From positions 124,001 through 188,000 of the forward strand of contig NZ_AVAO01000003.1 in assembly GCF_000495255.1 (NCBI RefSeq): a stretch of DNA of 64,000 nt, written 5' to 3'. The notes below the pieces were generated by a model that worked only from the letters and a program-made list of their open reading frames with translations, did no database searches and was not told the DNA's origin. The position numbers and the translations under genes are program-made. Positions 49,326 to 58,952 of this stretch are shown piece after piece. Within the stretch, counting starts at the first letter, position 1. Each line of letters starts with the position of its first letter. This DNA comes from Candidatus Phytoplasma tritici (GTDB taxonomy: Bacteria > Bacillota_I > Bacilli_A > Acholeplasmatales > Acholeplasmataceae).

Positions 49326-51920
49326 ATGACATCTTTTGAAATTAGACAAATGTGGCTCAAATTTTTTGCAAGCAAAAACCATCACATCGTAAAATCATCT
49401 TCTTTGATACCGCGAAACGAATCTAACTTATTATGGGTTAATGCAGGTATTACCCCTTTAAAAAAATATTTCGATGGCACACAAATACCTCCTTTTAGAC
49501 GTATTACTAACGTGCAAAAATGCATTCGTACCAATGACATCAAAAAAGTAGGCAAAACCTCACGCCATCACACTTTTTTTGAAATGTTAGGCAGTTTTTC
49601 TATCGGAAATTATTTTAAAAAAGAAGCTATCCACTACGCCTTTGAGTTGTTAACTTCGCCTAAATGGTTTGCTTTTCCATTAGAAAAACTCTACATCACG
49701 TATTTTTTTCAAGACAAAGGTACTTATCAATATTGGCTTGATTTAGGAATCGACAAAACACACCTTATTCCTTTAAAGGACAATTTTTGGCAAATAGGTC
49801 CTGGTCCTTCTGGTCCTTGCACCGAGATTTTTTTTGACAGAGGCAAAACTTTTGACCCTCGCAACAAAGAACTAATTATTCAAGATTTAGAAAACGACCG
49901 TTTTATCGAAATTTGGAATATTGTTTTTTCTCAATATAATTGCGATCTTAAATTACCTATCGAAAAATATCAAGAACTACCAAGCAAAAACATTGATACT
50001 GGGGCTGGTTTAGAACGTTTAGCCTGTATTTTGCAAAACACCAAAACCAATTTTGAAACAGACCTTTTCTTTCCTTTAATAAAATTTTTGGAAAAAATGA
50101 CACAAATCACATACACAGGACAAGAAAGTTTTCAAATTATTGCAGATCACTTAAAAACTTTGGTTTTTGCAATCAATGACGGAGCAGTCCTCACTAACGA
50201 AAAAAGGGGATATGTCTTAAAAAAATTATTACGAAGAGCTGCTAACGAAGGCAAAAAACTAGGTTTAGACAAACCTTTTTTACATAAATTGGTTCCTCCA
50301 ATAGTTGCAATGATGAAAGATTTTTACAAAGAATTACGCAACAACCAAGAAATGATTGCCAAAGTTATATTGCAACAAGAAAATATTTTTGAAAAAACTC
50401 TCAAAACTGCCGAAAAAACTTTTTTACAACACCTCACCCAAAAAACTTTATCAGGACAAAACTTTTTCAAATTATACGACACTTATGGCATTCCCGAAAA
50501 TTTAATTTTGGATTATGTTAAAAAGAAAAACATTACAACAGACTACCAAAAATTTCAAGAATTACTCAACGAACACCAAAATTTAAGCAAACAAAACCAA
50601 AAATCAAAAACACATATGAACAAACAAGAAGAAGCGTTTCTCCAATTTTTAACTCCCAGCGAATTTATAGGTTATACAAATTTTGCTTGTAAAACCAAAG
50701 TAATCAAAGTTTTTGATAAAGGAATAGTGCTTGAAAAAACACCTTTTTATGCTAATATGGGAGGACAAATAGAAGATGAAGGTTGGATTAACAACACCAA
50801 AGTTACCAAAATAACTAAACTACCAAACGGACAAATTTTGCACGAATTTCAAGGCAACTTTTGTGAAGGTCAAGAAGTTTATGCCTGCATTGACAAAACT
50901 AAACGAAAACAAATTTCTTATCATCACACAGCAACACATCTTTTGGAAGCAGTTTTGCAAAAAAAATTAGGCAATCACATCAAAAAACAAGGTTCATCAG
51001 TGGGATTTGGATCTTTGCGTTATGATTTTAATCATTTTGAAAAAATATCTCCTCAAACTTTATTACAAATAGAAAAAGAAGTAAACCAACTGATTCAAAA
51101 AACAATTCCAGTCAAAATTGAACAACTTTCAATCCCAGACGCCCAAAAAAAATACGCCACTCTTCTAGAACAAAATCAAAAAGCCAAATACAAAGACAAA
51201 GTAAGAATCGTAAGTATTGATACTTTTTCAGTGGATTTATGCGGAGGAACACATGCCACAAACACTAAAGATTTAGAACATTTTACTATTTTGTCGTGCG
51301 AAAGCATTAGCTCTGGCATCTACCGCATTGAGGCAGTTTGTAATAATAATTGCAAAGAAAGTCTCAACGCTAAATTAGCTCCTTACCAAAACGAATTGCA
51401 CCAATTAACCCAAAAAGCAAAATCCTTACAAACACAAAAACTCACTTTTGAAATTAAAAAATTTCCTCCAATAACCAAAAGTTATCAAGATATTATCAAT
51501 TATCAAAAACATATCAAAACACAACAACAAGCCTTAGTTCTTTTTGAAAAAAAAGTTTTAGAATATCATCAAAAAAAGATGTTACAAGCAGAATCTAATT
51601 TTTTACCACCACGAATTACCAAAAAAATAATGTTAACCATTAAAGAAGAAAAACCTTTAGAAGTTCTCAAATTTTTTATGAATCATATTTTTGATAAATA
51701 TCATTTAGAAGTTTTATTTTTATCTTATGTGCAACCTGAAAAAATTGTTTTTTTATGCAAAAGCAAAACTCTACATGCAGGCAATTTGATTAAAGAAAGT
51801 GTGTCCTTGGCTTGTGGTTCTGGCGGTGGCAATGCCAGTTTAGCTCAGGGTGGCACCAAAAAAACTCAAAATTTAGAAAAAGTTCTTAATTTTGTAAAAA
51901 ACAAATTAGAAATAAATTAA
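49326..51920 (+). CDS. alaS: Alanyl-tRNA synthetase
   Basis: Class II synthetase with editing domain. 864 residues. Catalytic core at N-terminus (FFEMLGSFSIGNYFKKEAIHYA near 80-101, GPGPSGPCTEIFFDRG near 158-173); editing-site zinc motif HHTATHLLEAVL near 538 and CGGTHATNT near 640; C-terminal C-Ala domain with GSGGGNASLAQGG near 833. Start is ATG after AAAGGAGTTTTTATA. First gene of a conserved Firmicutes block with ruvX, trmR and greA. Confidence 0.98.
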   Translation: MTSFEIRQMWLKFFASKNHHIVKSSSLIPRNESNLLWVNAGITPLKKYFDGTQIPPFRRITNVQKCIRTNDIKKVGKTSRHHTFFEMLGSFSIGNYFKKEAIHYAFELLTSPKWFAFPLEKLYITYFFQDKGTYQYWLDLGIDKTHLIPLKDNFWQIGPGPSGPCTEIFFDRGKTFDPRNKELIIQDLENDRFIEIWNIVFSQYNCDLKLPIEKYQELPSKNIDTGAGLERLACILQNTKTNFETDLFFPLIKFLEKMTQITYTGQESFQIIADHLKTLVFAINDGAVLTNEKRGYVLKKLLRRAANEGKKLGLDKPFLHKLVPPIVAMMKDFYKELRNNQEMIAKVILQQENIFEKTLKTAEKTFLQHLTQKTLSGQNFFKLYDTYGIPENLILDYVKKKNITTDYQKFQELLNEHQNLSKQNQKSKTHMNKQEEAFLQFLTPSEFIGYTNFACKTKVIKVFDKGIVLEKTPFYANMGGQIEDEGWINNTKVTKITKLPNGQILHEFQGNFCEGQEVYACIDKTKRKQISYHHTATHLLEAVLQKKLGNHIKKQGSSVGFGSLRYDFNHFEKISPQTLLQIEKEVNQLIQKTIPVKIEQLSIPDAQKKYATLLEQNQKAKYKDKVRIVSIDTFSVDLCGGTHATNTKDLEHFTILSCESISSGIYRIEAVCNNNCKESLNAKLAPYQNELHQLTQKAKSLQTQKLTFEIKKFPPITKSYQDIINYQKHIKTQQQALVLFEKKVLEYHQKKMLQAESNFLPPRITKKIMLTIKEEKPLEVLKFFMNHIFDKYHLEVLFLSYVQPEKIVFLCKSKTLHAGNLIKESVSLACGSGGGNASLAQGGTKKTQNLEKVLNFVKNKLEIN

Positions 51921-52053
51921 CCTTTTAGAAATTTTTATAATAAAAATACTCAAAGAAAAAATTTCTAAAATTATTAAAAATCTTTAAAATTCCTAAAAAT
52001 TGTTAAAAGGTGTTCGAAATGACAAAAAACAAAAAAATAAAAAAGGAAAAAAA

Positions 52054-52254
52054 GTGAAAAAAAAGTTAAAATTAAATTCTTTTAAAAAACCCAACCCACT
52101 ATTTTTCAATTATTTTAAACAATTATTAATAAAATTATTTGCCTCAAAACACAAAAAAATTGATAAAATAAAGTTGAACCAAAACCAAGAAAAAAAGAAT
52201 AATTTTTATCATTCAAACCATTTTTTAACAAATGAGAATGTTTTATTATGTTAA
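52054..52254 (+). CDS. Small basic hypothetical protein between alaS and ruvX
   Basis: Unrecognised. From the GTG at 52054, which has AAGGA 7 nt upstream, 66 residues rich in Lys and Asn (KLKLNSFKKPNPLFFNYF). In Firmicutes this slot holds IreB/YrzL, but no IreB motif is seen. Overlaps ruvX by 7 nt. May be a real small gene or an open frame by composition. Confidence 0.35.
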   Translation: MKKKLKLNSFKKPNPLFFNYFKQLLIKLFASKHKKIDKIKLNQNQEKKNNFYHSNHFLTNENVLLC

Positions 52255-52712
52255 ACTACCAAAATAATGCATCTTTGGGTTTGGATTTAGGTGAAAAAAC
52301 TTTAGGAATTGCTTTATCACAAACAGGAGTTATTGCCCAAAACCTCAAAACCATTTTTTTTGACACCCACAAATACGATCAATTGATTTCACCTTTACAA
52401 GAAATCATTTATCAATATCAAATTAAAACAATTATTTTGGGATACCCCAAACACATGAACAACGATATAGGAATTAAAGCCAAAATAAGTAATGATTTTA
52501 AAAAAACGCTAGAAAAAAAGTTTAGGCAAGTAAAAGTAATTTTATGGGATGAACGATTATCTACCGTACAAGCAATCCAAATGTTAAAAACCAATAACAA
52601 AAAAAAAAGCAAAATTTTACAAATGAAAGACGAAATTGCAGCAGCCATCATTTTACAAAATTATCTCGATTATATCAAATTATACCTAAACAAAGAGAAT
52701 CGAAATGTTTGA
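52248..52712 (+). CDS. ruvX: Holliday-junction resolvase-like RuvX (YqgF)
   Basis: RNase H-fold nuclease, implicated in pre-16S rRNA 5' processing and junction resolution. 154 residues. SLGLDLGEKTLGIALS at residues 10-25 with the catalytic Asp, IILGYPKHMNND near 64, and ILWDERLSTVQAIQ near 103-116. Overlaps the next gene by 8 nt (coupled). Confidence 0.93.
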   Translation: MLNYQNNASLGLDLGEKTLGIALSQTGVIAQNLKTIFFDTHKYDQLISPLQEIIYQYQIKTIILGYPKHMNNDIGIKAKISNDFKKTLEKKFRQVKVILWDERLSTVQAIQMLKTNNKKKSKILQMKDEIAAAIILQNYLDYIKLYLNKENRNV

Positions 52713-53289
52713 TTTTAACAAAGAAAAGCACTTACAAAAATTAAAAAAATACGCCCAAGAAAACAAAATACCCATTATTCAAGACCAAGGATTAGCTTTG
52801 TTAATTGATGTAATTTCACAAAACAAAATCACAAATATTTTAGAAATCGGAACTGCCATTGGGTATAGCTCTTTGGCTATGAGTTCTCTTACCACTAAAA
52901 TTGATACCTTGGAAAGAGATTTTATAAATTATAATTTAGCTAAAAAATTTTTAAAAGAAACTCCCTATCACATAAATGTCATTTGGGCAGAGGCGTTAAT
53001 TTATCCTACTTGCAATTTAAAAAACTATGATTTAATTTTTATTGATGCTGCCAAAGCCCAATATCAAAAGTTATTTTGCAAATATGCTCCTTTCCTCAAA
53101 AAACAAGGAATTATCATTTTTGATAACCTCAATTTAAGTTGTTTTAAAAAAGCAAAAACTACTAAAAATAATAAAGGAATTTTCAAAAAAATGCATAATT
53201 TTCAAACTTTTTTAACAAATCACCCAGATTTTACCACCACTTTTCAAGATGTAGGCGATGGATTAATTATTTCTTATCTCAAAAAATAA
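52705..53289 (+). CDS. trmR: SAM-dependent O-methyltransferase (TrmR/YrrM-like)
   Basis: Class I methyltransferase of the COMT family. 194 residues. ILEIGTAIGYSSLAMSS (motif I) near 50-66, DTLERD, YDLIFIDAAKAQYQKLF near 107-123 and IIFDNLNLS near 135. In Bacillus subtilis yrrM/trmR, next to yrrK(ruvX), methylates 5-hydroxyuridine in tRNA anticodons; the same neighbourhood here supports that role. Substrate not proven from sequence. Confidence 0.85.
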   Translation: MFDFNKEKHLQKLKKYAQENKIPIIQDQGLALLIDVISQNKITNILEIGTAIGYSSLAMSSLTTKIDTLERDFINYNLAKKFLKETPYHINVIWAEALIYPTCNLKNYDLIFIDAAKAQYQKLFCKYAPFLKKQGIIIFDNLNLSCFKKAKTTKNNKGIFKKMHNFQTFLTNHPDFTTTFQDVGDGLIISYLKK

Positions 53290-53340
53290 TTTAGGAATTT
53301 TGAAAAACAACCAAAAAATAAAAAAGAAGGTCTTTTATTT

Positions 53341-53811
53341 ATGAATAATAAAATTTATGAACTTACCCAACCAGGAATAGAAAAATTAAAAAAAGAATTA
53401 ACTTTTTTAAAAGAAGTTAAAAGAAAAGAAAATTTAGAAGCCTTAAAAGAAGCTCGCGAACAAGGAGATTTATCGGAAAACGCTGATTATGATGCTGCTA
53501 GAAACGAACAAGCTTTAATAGAACATCGCATTTCAGAAATCCAAAATATTTTAAAAAATGTCCGCGTAGTTAAAGTTTCCAAAGAAAGAGAAGTAAGTAT
53601 TGGCAAAAAAGTATCTTTAGAGCTTTTACACACCAAACAACAACAAGAAATTGAATTAGTAAGCACCTTGGAAGCAGATCCTTTTACAAAAAAAATTTCG
53701 ATTGAATCTCCTTTGGGGAAAAACATCAAAGGGCATCAAATAGGAGATGTTGTTTTTGTTACCAGCGAAACTGGAAACACTTTTAGAGTCAAAATTGTAG
53801 ATGTCCAATAA
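53341..53811 (+). CDS. greA: Transcript cleavage factor GreA
   Basis: Rescues backtracked RNA polymerase by stimulating transcript cleavage. 156 residues. N-terminal coiled coil with the acidic tip EQGDLSENADYDAARNEQA near 40-58 and a C-terminal FKBP-like domain (ISIESPLGKNIKGHQIGD near 119-136). SD AAGAAGG upstream. End of the alaS-ruvX-trmR-greA block; the next gene overlaps its 3' end by 11 nt. Confidence 0.96.
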   Translation: MNNKIYELTQPGIEKLKKELTFLKEVKRKENLEALKEAREQGDLSENADYDAARNEQALIEHRISEIQNILKNVRVVKVSKEREVSIGKKVSLELLHTKQQQEIELVSTLEADPFTKKISIESPLGKNIKGHQIGDVVFVTSETGNTFRVKIVDVQ

Positions 53812-54370
53812 AATGACTTGTCCCAACAAACTTTTCATCCCTCAACACTATTTTCCTTGTGTCTTGCAAATTCCTTTTGGGTTGTTTCAAAAACAAGGAA
53901 TTAAAGCGTTAATTTTTGATCTAGACAACACTTTAATTGAATGTAACAAAGATATTCTAGATGAGCAAATTAAAACCTTTTTAACTAAGTTATCTATTAT
54001 TTTCAAAGTTGTTATTCTTTCTAACGCCTCTAAAAAACGCCTTCACAAAGTTTTAAAAAATGATTTTGCTTTTATATATTTGAATTTATTAAACAAAAAA
54101 CCATCCCCTACAGCTTTTAAAAAAGCATGCCAACTTCTCAATTTAGAGCCCACACAAATGTTGATGATAGGAGACCAACTACAAACAGATATCAAAGGAG
54201 CTAATCAAGCAGGTTTTTGTTCTTTGTTAGTAAAACCCCTAAATCGCCTTCAAGAAAGTGCGTTTACCAAATTCAATCGTTTTTATCGTGAAAAAAAGTT
54301 TTTAACCAATCTAAAAAAACAAGATTATCATTTTTGGAAAGAAAAATTTCAAGACTTTGAAGAAAAATGA
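53801..54370 (+). CDS. yqeG: YqeG-family HAD phosphatase
   Basis: HAD superfamily IIIA phosphatase, physiological substrate unknown. 189 residues. Catalytic DLDNTLIECN near 38-47, VVILSNASKKRL near 68, and MIGDQLQTDIKGANQAG near 121. An alternative ATG at 53813 falls right after the greA stop; neither has a clear SD. In Firmicutes yqeG sits by yqeH, yqeI and yqeK; here the broken yqeK follows directly. Confidence 0.88.
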   Translation: MSNKMTCPNKLFIPQHYFPCVLQIPFGLFQKQGIKALIFDLDNTLIECNKDILDEQIKTFLTKLSIIFKVVILSNASKKRLHKVLKNDFAFIYLNLLNKKPSPTAFKKACQLLNLEPTQMLMIGDQLQTDIKGANQAGFCSLLVKPLNRLQESAFTKFNRFYREKKFLTNLKKQDYHFWKEKFQDFEEK

Positions 54371-54964
54371 AAATAACATATTGTTGCACAAAATTCGTCA
54401 AGCTATAGAAACTAAATTAAAAAATTATCCTTATCTGTTAGAATACAATATAAGAGTTTATCGCACCGCTACCACAAAATGGCAAGACATTATAACAAAC
54501 CTTTATTACCTATTCAAAATGCAGCTTTATTTCATGCTTACACCAAAAAAGATACCTTAGAAAAATAAAAACCCTTATATTCATTCTTAATCAAGCCAAT
54601 ATCCAAAAATACATCAAAACGCCTACCATTTTTCACATTCTGTCTGCTGTAAACACCTTAAAAAAGAATTCGGTATCACAAATATCACTATTCTTAATGC
54701 CATCAAAAAAACATGTTTGGGGTGATAAAAATGAATTATTGCGATAAAATTTTATTTTTAAGTGACAAATTAGAATCTAAACAAAATTTTTCCCAAATAA
54801 AATACTTTCAAAAGCTAACTTACCTTAACCTTAATCAAACTGTCTATGAGCTTCTTAAAAGTAATTTTGATTATTTCAGTCAAAAAGGGTCCCCTTTACC
54901 TTGCAATTATCAAGAAATTTTATCCTCTTTAAAAAAACCCATCAAAAGAAAAATATTTTTATGA
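54357..54964 (+). pseudogene. yqeK: YqeK-type HD-domain phosphohydrolase, broken by frameshifts
   Basis: Pieces in different frames line up as one YqeK (about 200 codons): HKIRQAIETKLKNYPYLLE and RVYRTATTK, then MARHYNKPLLPIQNAALFHA, YTKKDTLEK, YHFSHSVCCKHLKKEF, ITNITILNAIKKHVWG and KILFLSDKLESKQNFSQIKY, ending VYELLKSNFDYFS. The order and the LSDKLE block match the diadenosine-tetraphosphatase-like HD proteins. At least three frame changes and stops break it. The rsmD start overlaps the last codon. Confidence 0.78.
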
Positions 54965-55521
54965 CAAAAACAACAATTATCATTGGAGGAAAATTTAAAG
55001 GGCACAAAATTAAACTAGTACCATCAATTCACACCAAAGCCACTAGCTCTTTGGTCAAAGAAGCTCTTTTTAATACTTTGGGAACCTCGGTAAAAAACAA
55101 AATCTTTTTAGATTTATTTGCAGGCAACGGTTCTTATGGTTTTGAGGCTTTAAGCAGAGATGCTAAACAAGTCTATTTTGTTGATGCTTCCTTAAAATCT
55201 TTTAAAACCTTAAAAGAAAACCACCAAAAATTAAAACTGGATTTGAAAAAAAGCATTATTTTTTATGGTCATTTTATTCAAGCTTTAAAAAAATTCCAAA
55301 AAGACAACTTGATTTTTGATTTTATTATTTTAGACCCTCCTTATTTTAAAGATTTTTATTTACCTACTTTTGAATATTTGAACAAATTAACACATCAAAA
55401 TAGTATTATTATTTGTGAATTACATCGAAAAATTGTTTTACCTACACAAATTAAAGAATTTATTTTACAAAAAGAAAAACAATACGGTAATAAAAAAATC
55501 CAATTTTATCAAAAAATTTAG
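54961..55521 (+). CDS. rsmD: 16S rRNA (guanine-966-N2)-methyltransferase RsmD
   Basis: SAM methyltransferase acting on the small ribosomal subunit. About 186 residues from the ATG at 54961; an in-frame upstream TTG at 54901 would overlap the yqeK remnant and adds no conserved sequence. IIGGKFKGHKIKL at the N-terminus, motif I FLDLFAGNGSYGFEALSR near 48-65, and catalytic DPPY near 124. Confidence 0.92.
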   Translation: MTKTTIIIGGKFKGHKIKLVPSIHTKATSSLVKEALFNTLGTSVKNKIFLDLFAGNGSYGFEALSRDAKQVYFVDASLKSFKTLKENHQKLKLDLKKSIIFYGHFIQALKKFQKDNLIFDFIILDPPYFKDFYLPTFEYLNKLTHQNSIIICELHRKIVLPTQIKEFILQKEKQYGNKKIQFYQKI

Positions 55522-55569
55522 ACTTTCATAAAGAAAAGAAAAACAAAAAAAGAAAAAAAGGAGTTCAAA

Positions 55570-55785
55570 ATGAACAATATTTGGTTATATATAAATCCAA
55601 TTATAGGATTTTTATTAGGCGGAGCTTTAGGAGCTTTTTTAATGTTTCGTTGGTTTAAAAAACATTTACAAAAAAATCCTCCCATCAGCGAAAAACAAAT
55701 CAAAGAAATGTTTCGACAAATGGGACGTACCCCTTCTGAAAAACAAATTCGTCAAATTATGAACAGCATGAAACAAGGCAAATAA
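55570..55785 (+). CDS. UPF0154/YneF-family small membrane protein
   Basis: 71 residues: one N-terminal membrane helix (NPIIGFLLGGALGAFLMFRW) and the conserved cytoplasmic tail NPPISEKQIKEMFRQMGRTP / SEKQIRQIMNSMK. Function unknown. AAAGGAG 6 nt before ATG. Precedes another small membrane protein by 4 nt. Confidence 0.92.
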   Translation: MNNIWLYINPIIGFLLGGALGAFLMFRWFKKHLQKNPPISEKQIKEMFRQMGRTPSEKQIRQIMNSMKQGK

Positions 55786-55789
55786 AATA

Positions 55790-56137
55790 ATGTTTGAAAG
55801 TGTCTTTTTTAAATTTATTTTTATTGTTTTTATTTGTCTTTTAGTTATTTTTATAATGAATTATTTTTATAGCAAAAATGTTAAAAAAAAAATTATAAAT
55901 TATTTATTGTCTTGTAGCAATTTAGAACAAGAAATATTAAAAAGTTTTTTACAAAATCCTCACAAAACTTTTCCCTTAACAAAAGATGCCCACATTACTA
56001 AAAATTTATTACAATTGAATATCATTTTTTTAAAAGAAATAGTTTCGGATGCTAAATATAATAATTATGTTTTTAACCCTTTAATAAAAAAAATTATTCA
56101 CAAAAATAAAGATTTAAAAAAAATTTATCATGAATAA
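55790..56137 (+). CDS. Small N-terminally anchored protein of unknown function
   Basis: Unrecognised, 115 residues: one strong membrane helix (about residues 8-27) then a soluble basic tail. Starts 4 nt after the yneF-like gene, so co-transcribed. No domain recognised. Bidirectional terminator follows. Confidence 0.7.
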   Translation: MFESVFFKFIFIVFICLLVIFIMNYFYSKNVKKKIINYLLSCSNLEQEILKSFLQNPHKTFPLTKDAHITKNLLQLNIIFLKEIVSDAKYNNYVFNPLIKKIIHKNKDLKKIYHE

Positions 56138-56164
56138 TAATTTTTTTTAAATCATTTAAACATT

Positions 56165-56203
56165 ATAATAAACAAACACCTTTAAAAGGTGTTTGTTTAT
56201 TAT
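56165..56203. terminator. Bidirectional terminator, 19-bp perfect stem
   Basis: ATAATAAACAAACACCTTT - A - AAAGGTGTTTGTTTATTAT, between the plus-strand rsmD-yneF group and the minus-strand osmC-like gene. Confidence 0.88.
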
Positions 56204-56218
56204 ATAACTTTGAAATTT

Positions 56219-56647
56219 TTATTCTGTAATCAATTCATTGTAATTTGCAACTTTAACAGAAACATTTTCATCAGCACTAATTAAACGAGAAATAGGGCAT
56301 CTTTTATGAGTTGAATCTGCAATTATTTCAGTTTGTTCCAGTGTCATATCTTGGATTCCTAAAATAGCAGTAGGTTTAAAATAAAAACCTTTATCGTCTT
56401 TTTGCATTTCTAAAGTTACTTTTACTTTCAAATCTTTATTTGTGTAGTTTTGTTCTGCTAAAATCTTTTTAGAAGTTTTATAAAAACAAATTGCCCAACA
56501 AAGACAAAATAAATCAACAGGTCCTGATTTTTTGTTGCTTGGTTCTAAAGCTGAAACTAGTTTTTTAGTAATTCCTTCTTTTTCTTCAAAAAAACACAAT
56601 TCATCTAAATGAGGATTAAAATAAGCAGTTGTTTTAAAAATAATCAT
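56219..56647 (-). CDS. OsmC/Ohr-family thiol peroxidase-like protein
   Basis: 142 residues. Small redox protein reducing organic hydroperoxides in characterised members. Cysteines in DLFCLCWAICFYK (near 46-58) and STHKRCPISRLI (near 112-123) fit the OsmC pair. The fold order LDELCFFEEKEG to VKVANYNELITE is consistent. Single-gene unit. OsmC versus Ohr subgroup is uncertain. Confidence 0.85.
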   Translation of the reverse strand: MIIFKTTAYFNPHLDELCFFEEKEGITKKLVSALEPSNKKSGPVDLFCLCWAICFYKTSKKILAEQNYTNKDLKVKVTLEMQKDDKGFYFKPTAILGIQDMTLEQTEIIADSTHKRCPISRLISADENVSVKVANYNELITE

Positions 56648-56749
56648 ATTATAAAACCTTTCTTTTATTAAAAAAATATTTCTTTTTTATGCATTTATTT
56701 AAGCATCTATTTTATTATAACATCAAAATAAGTTGAAAATATAATTATT

Positions 56750-57559
56750 TTAATTAAAACTAGAGTTAATAATATTTTGCACATCAATAGCTACTTGATG
56801 CATATTTGTATTGCAATAATGATCGTATTTTAAGGGAGGGTGAATAATTATTTCAACTACTTTTTTTTGCCAAAAGCGCTTATTTTTAATTTGACTGGCT
56901 CCTTTGATAGTTAAAGGCAAAATGGAAGCTTGACTTTTGCAAGCAATTTTGAAAGCCCCTCCTAAAAGTGGCATTGCTTTTTCATTATTTCTATCTTTAA
57001 TGCCTCCCTCAGGAAAAACTACCATTACCATACCATTTTTAACTTTGGGAACTGTCTTTATTAAATTTTGGGCAGTTTTTCTGATGTCATCCCTTGATAT
57101 TACCATACAATCCAAAGAAAAAAAAGCTAATTTTAAAAACCATGCAGTTCCAAAAAAACAATTAAAATTTTGTTTGGGAGCAAACGACAAAGTTCTTGGA
57201 ATAACACTTGCAATAACAAAAGGATCAGTGTATGATTTGTGATTAGCATAAATAACAAAATTTTCTTTTGAAGGAATCAAATGAGGATTTTGGACTACTA
57301 CTTTAATTCGTAAAAAATGATTGACAAAACGCGACAAACTACGCGAAAAAAACCCTTTAAAGTAATGATTAGGAGGTAAAAAAGTCATTAAAACGAGACA
57401 AAAAACCAAAATTATAAACGTTATTAAAAAAGACAACAACAATCCCAAAATTAAATTAACTGGAAGTTTGTAGCAAAAAGAAAAATCAACTGGCATAGTT
57501 TTGAGAATTTGCAAAAAAACAAATGTCAACCAAATGGCAACAAAAATAAAAGTCAACAT
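56750..57559 (-). CDS. plsC: 1-acyl-sn-glycerol-3-phosphate acyltransferase PlsC
   Basis: Makes phosphatidic acid from lysophosphatidic acid, following PlsY. 269 residues: two N-terminal membrane helices (about 5-20, 32-60), acyltransferase motif VIYANHKSYTDPFVIAS (NHxxxxD) near 102-118, and VVFPEGGIKDRNN near 179-191. Overlaps folA by 7 nt and is the last gene of thyA-folA-plsC. Confidence 0.94.
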   Translation of the reverse strand: MLTFIFVAIWLTFVFLQILKTMPVDFSFCYKLPVNLILGLLLSFLITFIILVFCLVLMTFLPPNHYFKGFFSRSLSRFVNHFLRIKVVVQNPHLIPSKENFVIYANHKSYTDPFVIASVIPRTLSFAPKQNFNCFFGTAWFLKLAFFSLDCMVISRDDIRKTAQNLIKTVPKVKNGMVMVVFPEGGIKDRNNEKAMPLLGGAFKIACKSQASILPLTIKGASQIKNKRFWQKKVVEIIIHPPLKYDHYCNTNMHQVAIDVQNIINSSFN

Positions 57560-58044
57560 TTGTGCGTATCTAATTTCTTTTGATAAATGGCAAAAATTAA
57601 TTGTGGATAAATTTCTTTTTGGATTAGTTGATATTGTGATAAATCAATTTTGGGGAAAAAAACGTTTCCTTGATGTCTTTGTAAAATATGAGTGATGTAT
57701 AAAGTTGTTACCCAAGGTAGAGTTTGTTGATAGATTTTTCCTCCACCAATAATAAAAATATCTTGGGCAACATCACTTTCCAAAAAGGATTTCAAATCAG
57801 AAACAACAGTAAAATTAGGCAATTCCAAATCATGTTTTAAAGACGCTACATAAGTTTTTTTAAAATTAAAGGGCTTGTTTTTGAAATAACTTTTTAAAGA
57901 TTTATAAGTTTCATAACCCATTAAAACATTTTTATTAAGGGTAATTTTTTTAAAATATTGTAAATCTTGGGGATAATGCCAAGGTAATTTATTTTCTTTG
58001 CCAATCAAATAATTTCCATCAAAGGCAGTAATTAAATTAATCAT
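57553..58044 (-). CDS. folA: Dihydrofolate reductase
   Basis: Regenerates tetrahydrofolate after ThyA. 163 residues. [29 protein letters not shown] (cofactor and folate site with Trp-Asp/Pro region), [10 protein letters not shown] near 40 and [16 protein letters not shown] near 95-110. Start overlaps thyA end by 4 nt, so the pair is translationally coupled. Confidence 0.95.
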   Translation of the reverse strand: MINLITAFDGNYLIGKENKLPWHYPQDLQYFKKITLNKNVLMGYETYKSLKSYFKNKPFNFKKTYVASLKHDLELPNFTVVSDLKSFLESDVAQDIFIIGGGKIYQQTLPWVTTLYITHILQRHQGNVFFPKIDLSQYQLIQKEIYPQLIFAIYQKKLDTHKC

Positions 58045-58907
58045 ACAGCAACATCACCTTTCAAAATTCCATCACATTGATAATTTTGTAAAGTAAAATC
58101 ACTAAATTTAAAATCATCAATATTTTTGATGTCAGGATTTAAAATCATTTGAGGTAATTTTTTAGGAGTTCTTTGAATTTGGGTCTGAACTTGTGTTAGG
58201 TGATTGGAATAAATGTGGACATCTCCTAAAGTATGGATAAATTCATAAGGTTGTAAGTTAGTTACTTGTGCTACCATCATAAGCAATAAAGAATAAGAAG
58301 CAATATTAAAAGGTATTCCCAAAAAAACATCTCCACTACGTTGATATAGTTGCAAGGAAAGTTTGCCTTGGTGAACGTAGAATTGAATTAAGACATGACA
58401 AGGTGGCAATGCCATTTGATTTAATAAGGGAGGATTCCAAGAATTAAGAATCAAACGCCTAGAATTGGGATTGGTTTTGATTTCAGAAATTAAAAATTTA
58501 ATTTGATCAACGCCATTAAAATCGCGCCATTGTTTACCATAAACAGGACCTAAATTACCGTGTTTGGTGGCAAAAAGAGGATCATTTTTGATTTTTTTCA
58601 CAAATTCTTTCAATGTTTCATTTTGAAAAAAAGCTGATTGTTGATATTTTTGATAAGGCCATTCATTCCAAATATTAACATTATTTTTTACCAAATAACA
58701 AATATTAGTATCCCCTTTTAAAAACCATAAAAGTTCGTGGATAATGGATCTAAGATTCATTTTTTTAGTAGTTAACAAAGGGAAACCTTCTTCAAGATTA
58801 AAGAGCATTTGGTAGCCAAAAATACTTTTAGTACCTGTATTAGTGCGGTCGTTTCTGAAACTGCCTTTTTGTAAAATAAAACGGCATAAATCTAAATAAG
58901 TATTCAT
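58041..58907 (-). CDS. thyA: Thymidylate synthase
   Basis: Makes dTMP from dUMP with methylene-THF. 288 residues. [17 protein letters not shown] near 18-34, KPW-type [14 protein letters not shown], catalytic Cys in [12 protein letters not shown] near 165-176, and [16 protein letters not shown] near 190-205. Coupled to folA. pepV lies 45 nt upstream on the same strand. Confidence 0.97.
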   Translation of the reverse strand: MNTYLDLCRFILQKGSFRNDRTNTGTKSIFGYQMLFNLEEGFPLLTTKKMNLRSIIHELLWFLKGDTNICYLVKNNVNIWNEWPYQKYQQSAFFQNETLKEFVKKIKNDPLFATKHGNLGPVYGKQWRDFNGVDQIKFLISEIKTNPNSRRLILNSWNPPLLNQMALPPCHVLIQFYVHQGKLSLQLYQRSGDVFLGIPFNIASYSLLLMMVAQVTNLQPYEFIHTLGDVHIYSNHLTQVQTQIQRTPKKLPQMILNPDIKNIDDFKFSDFTLQNYQCDGILKGDVAV

Positions 58908-58952
58908 AATTTGTATAACTCCTTATTTTTTAATTGAATAAATGTTTGATGT

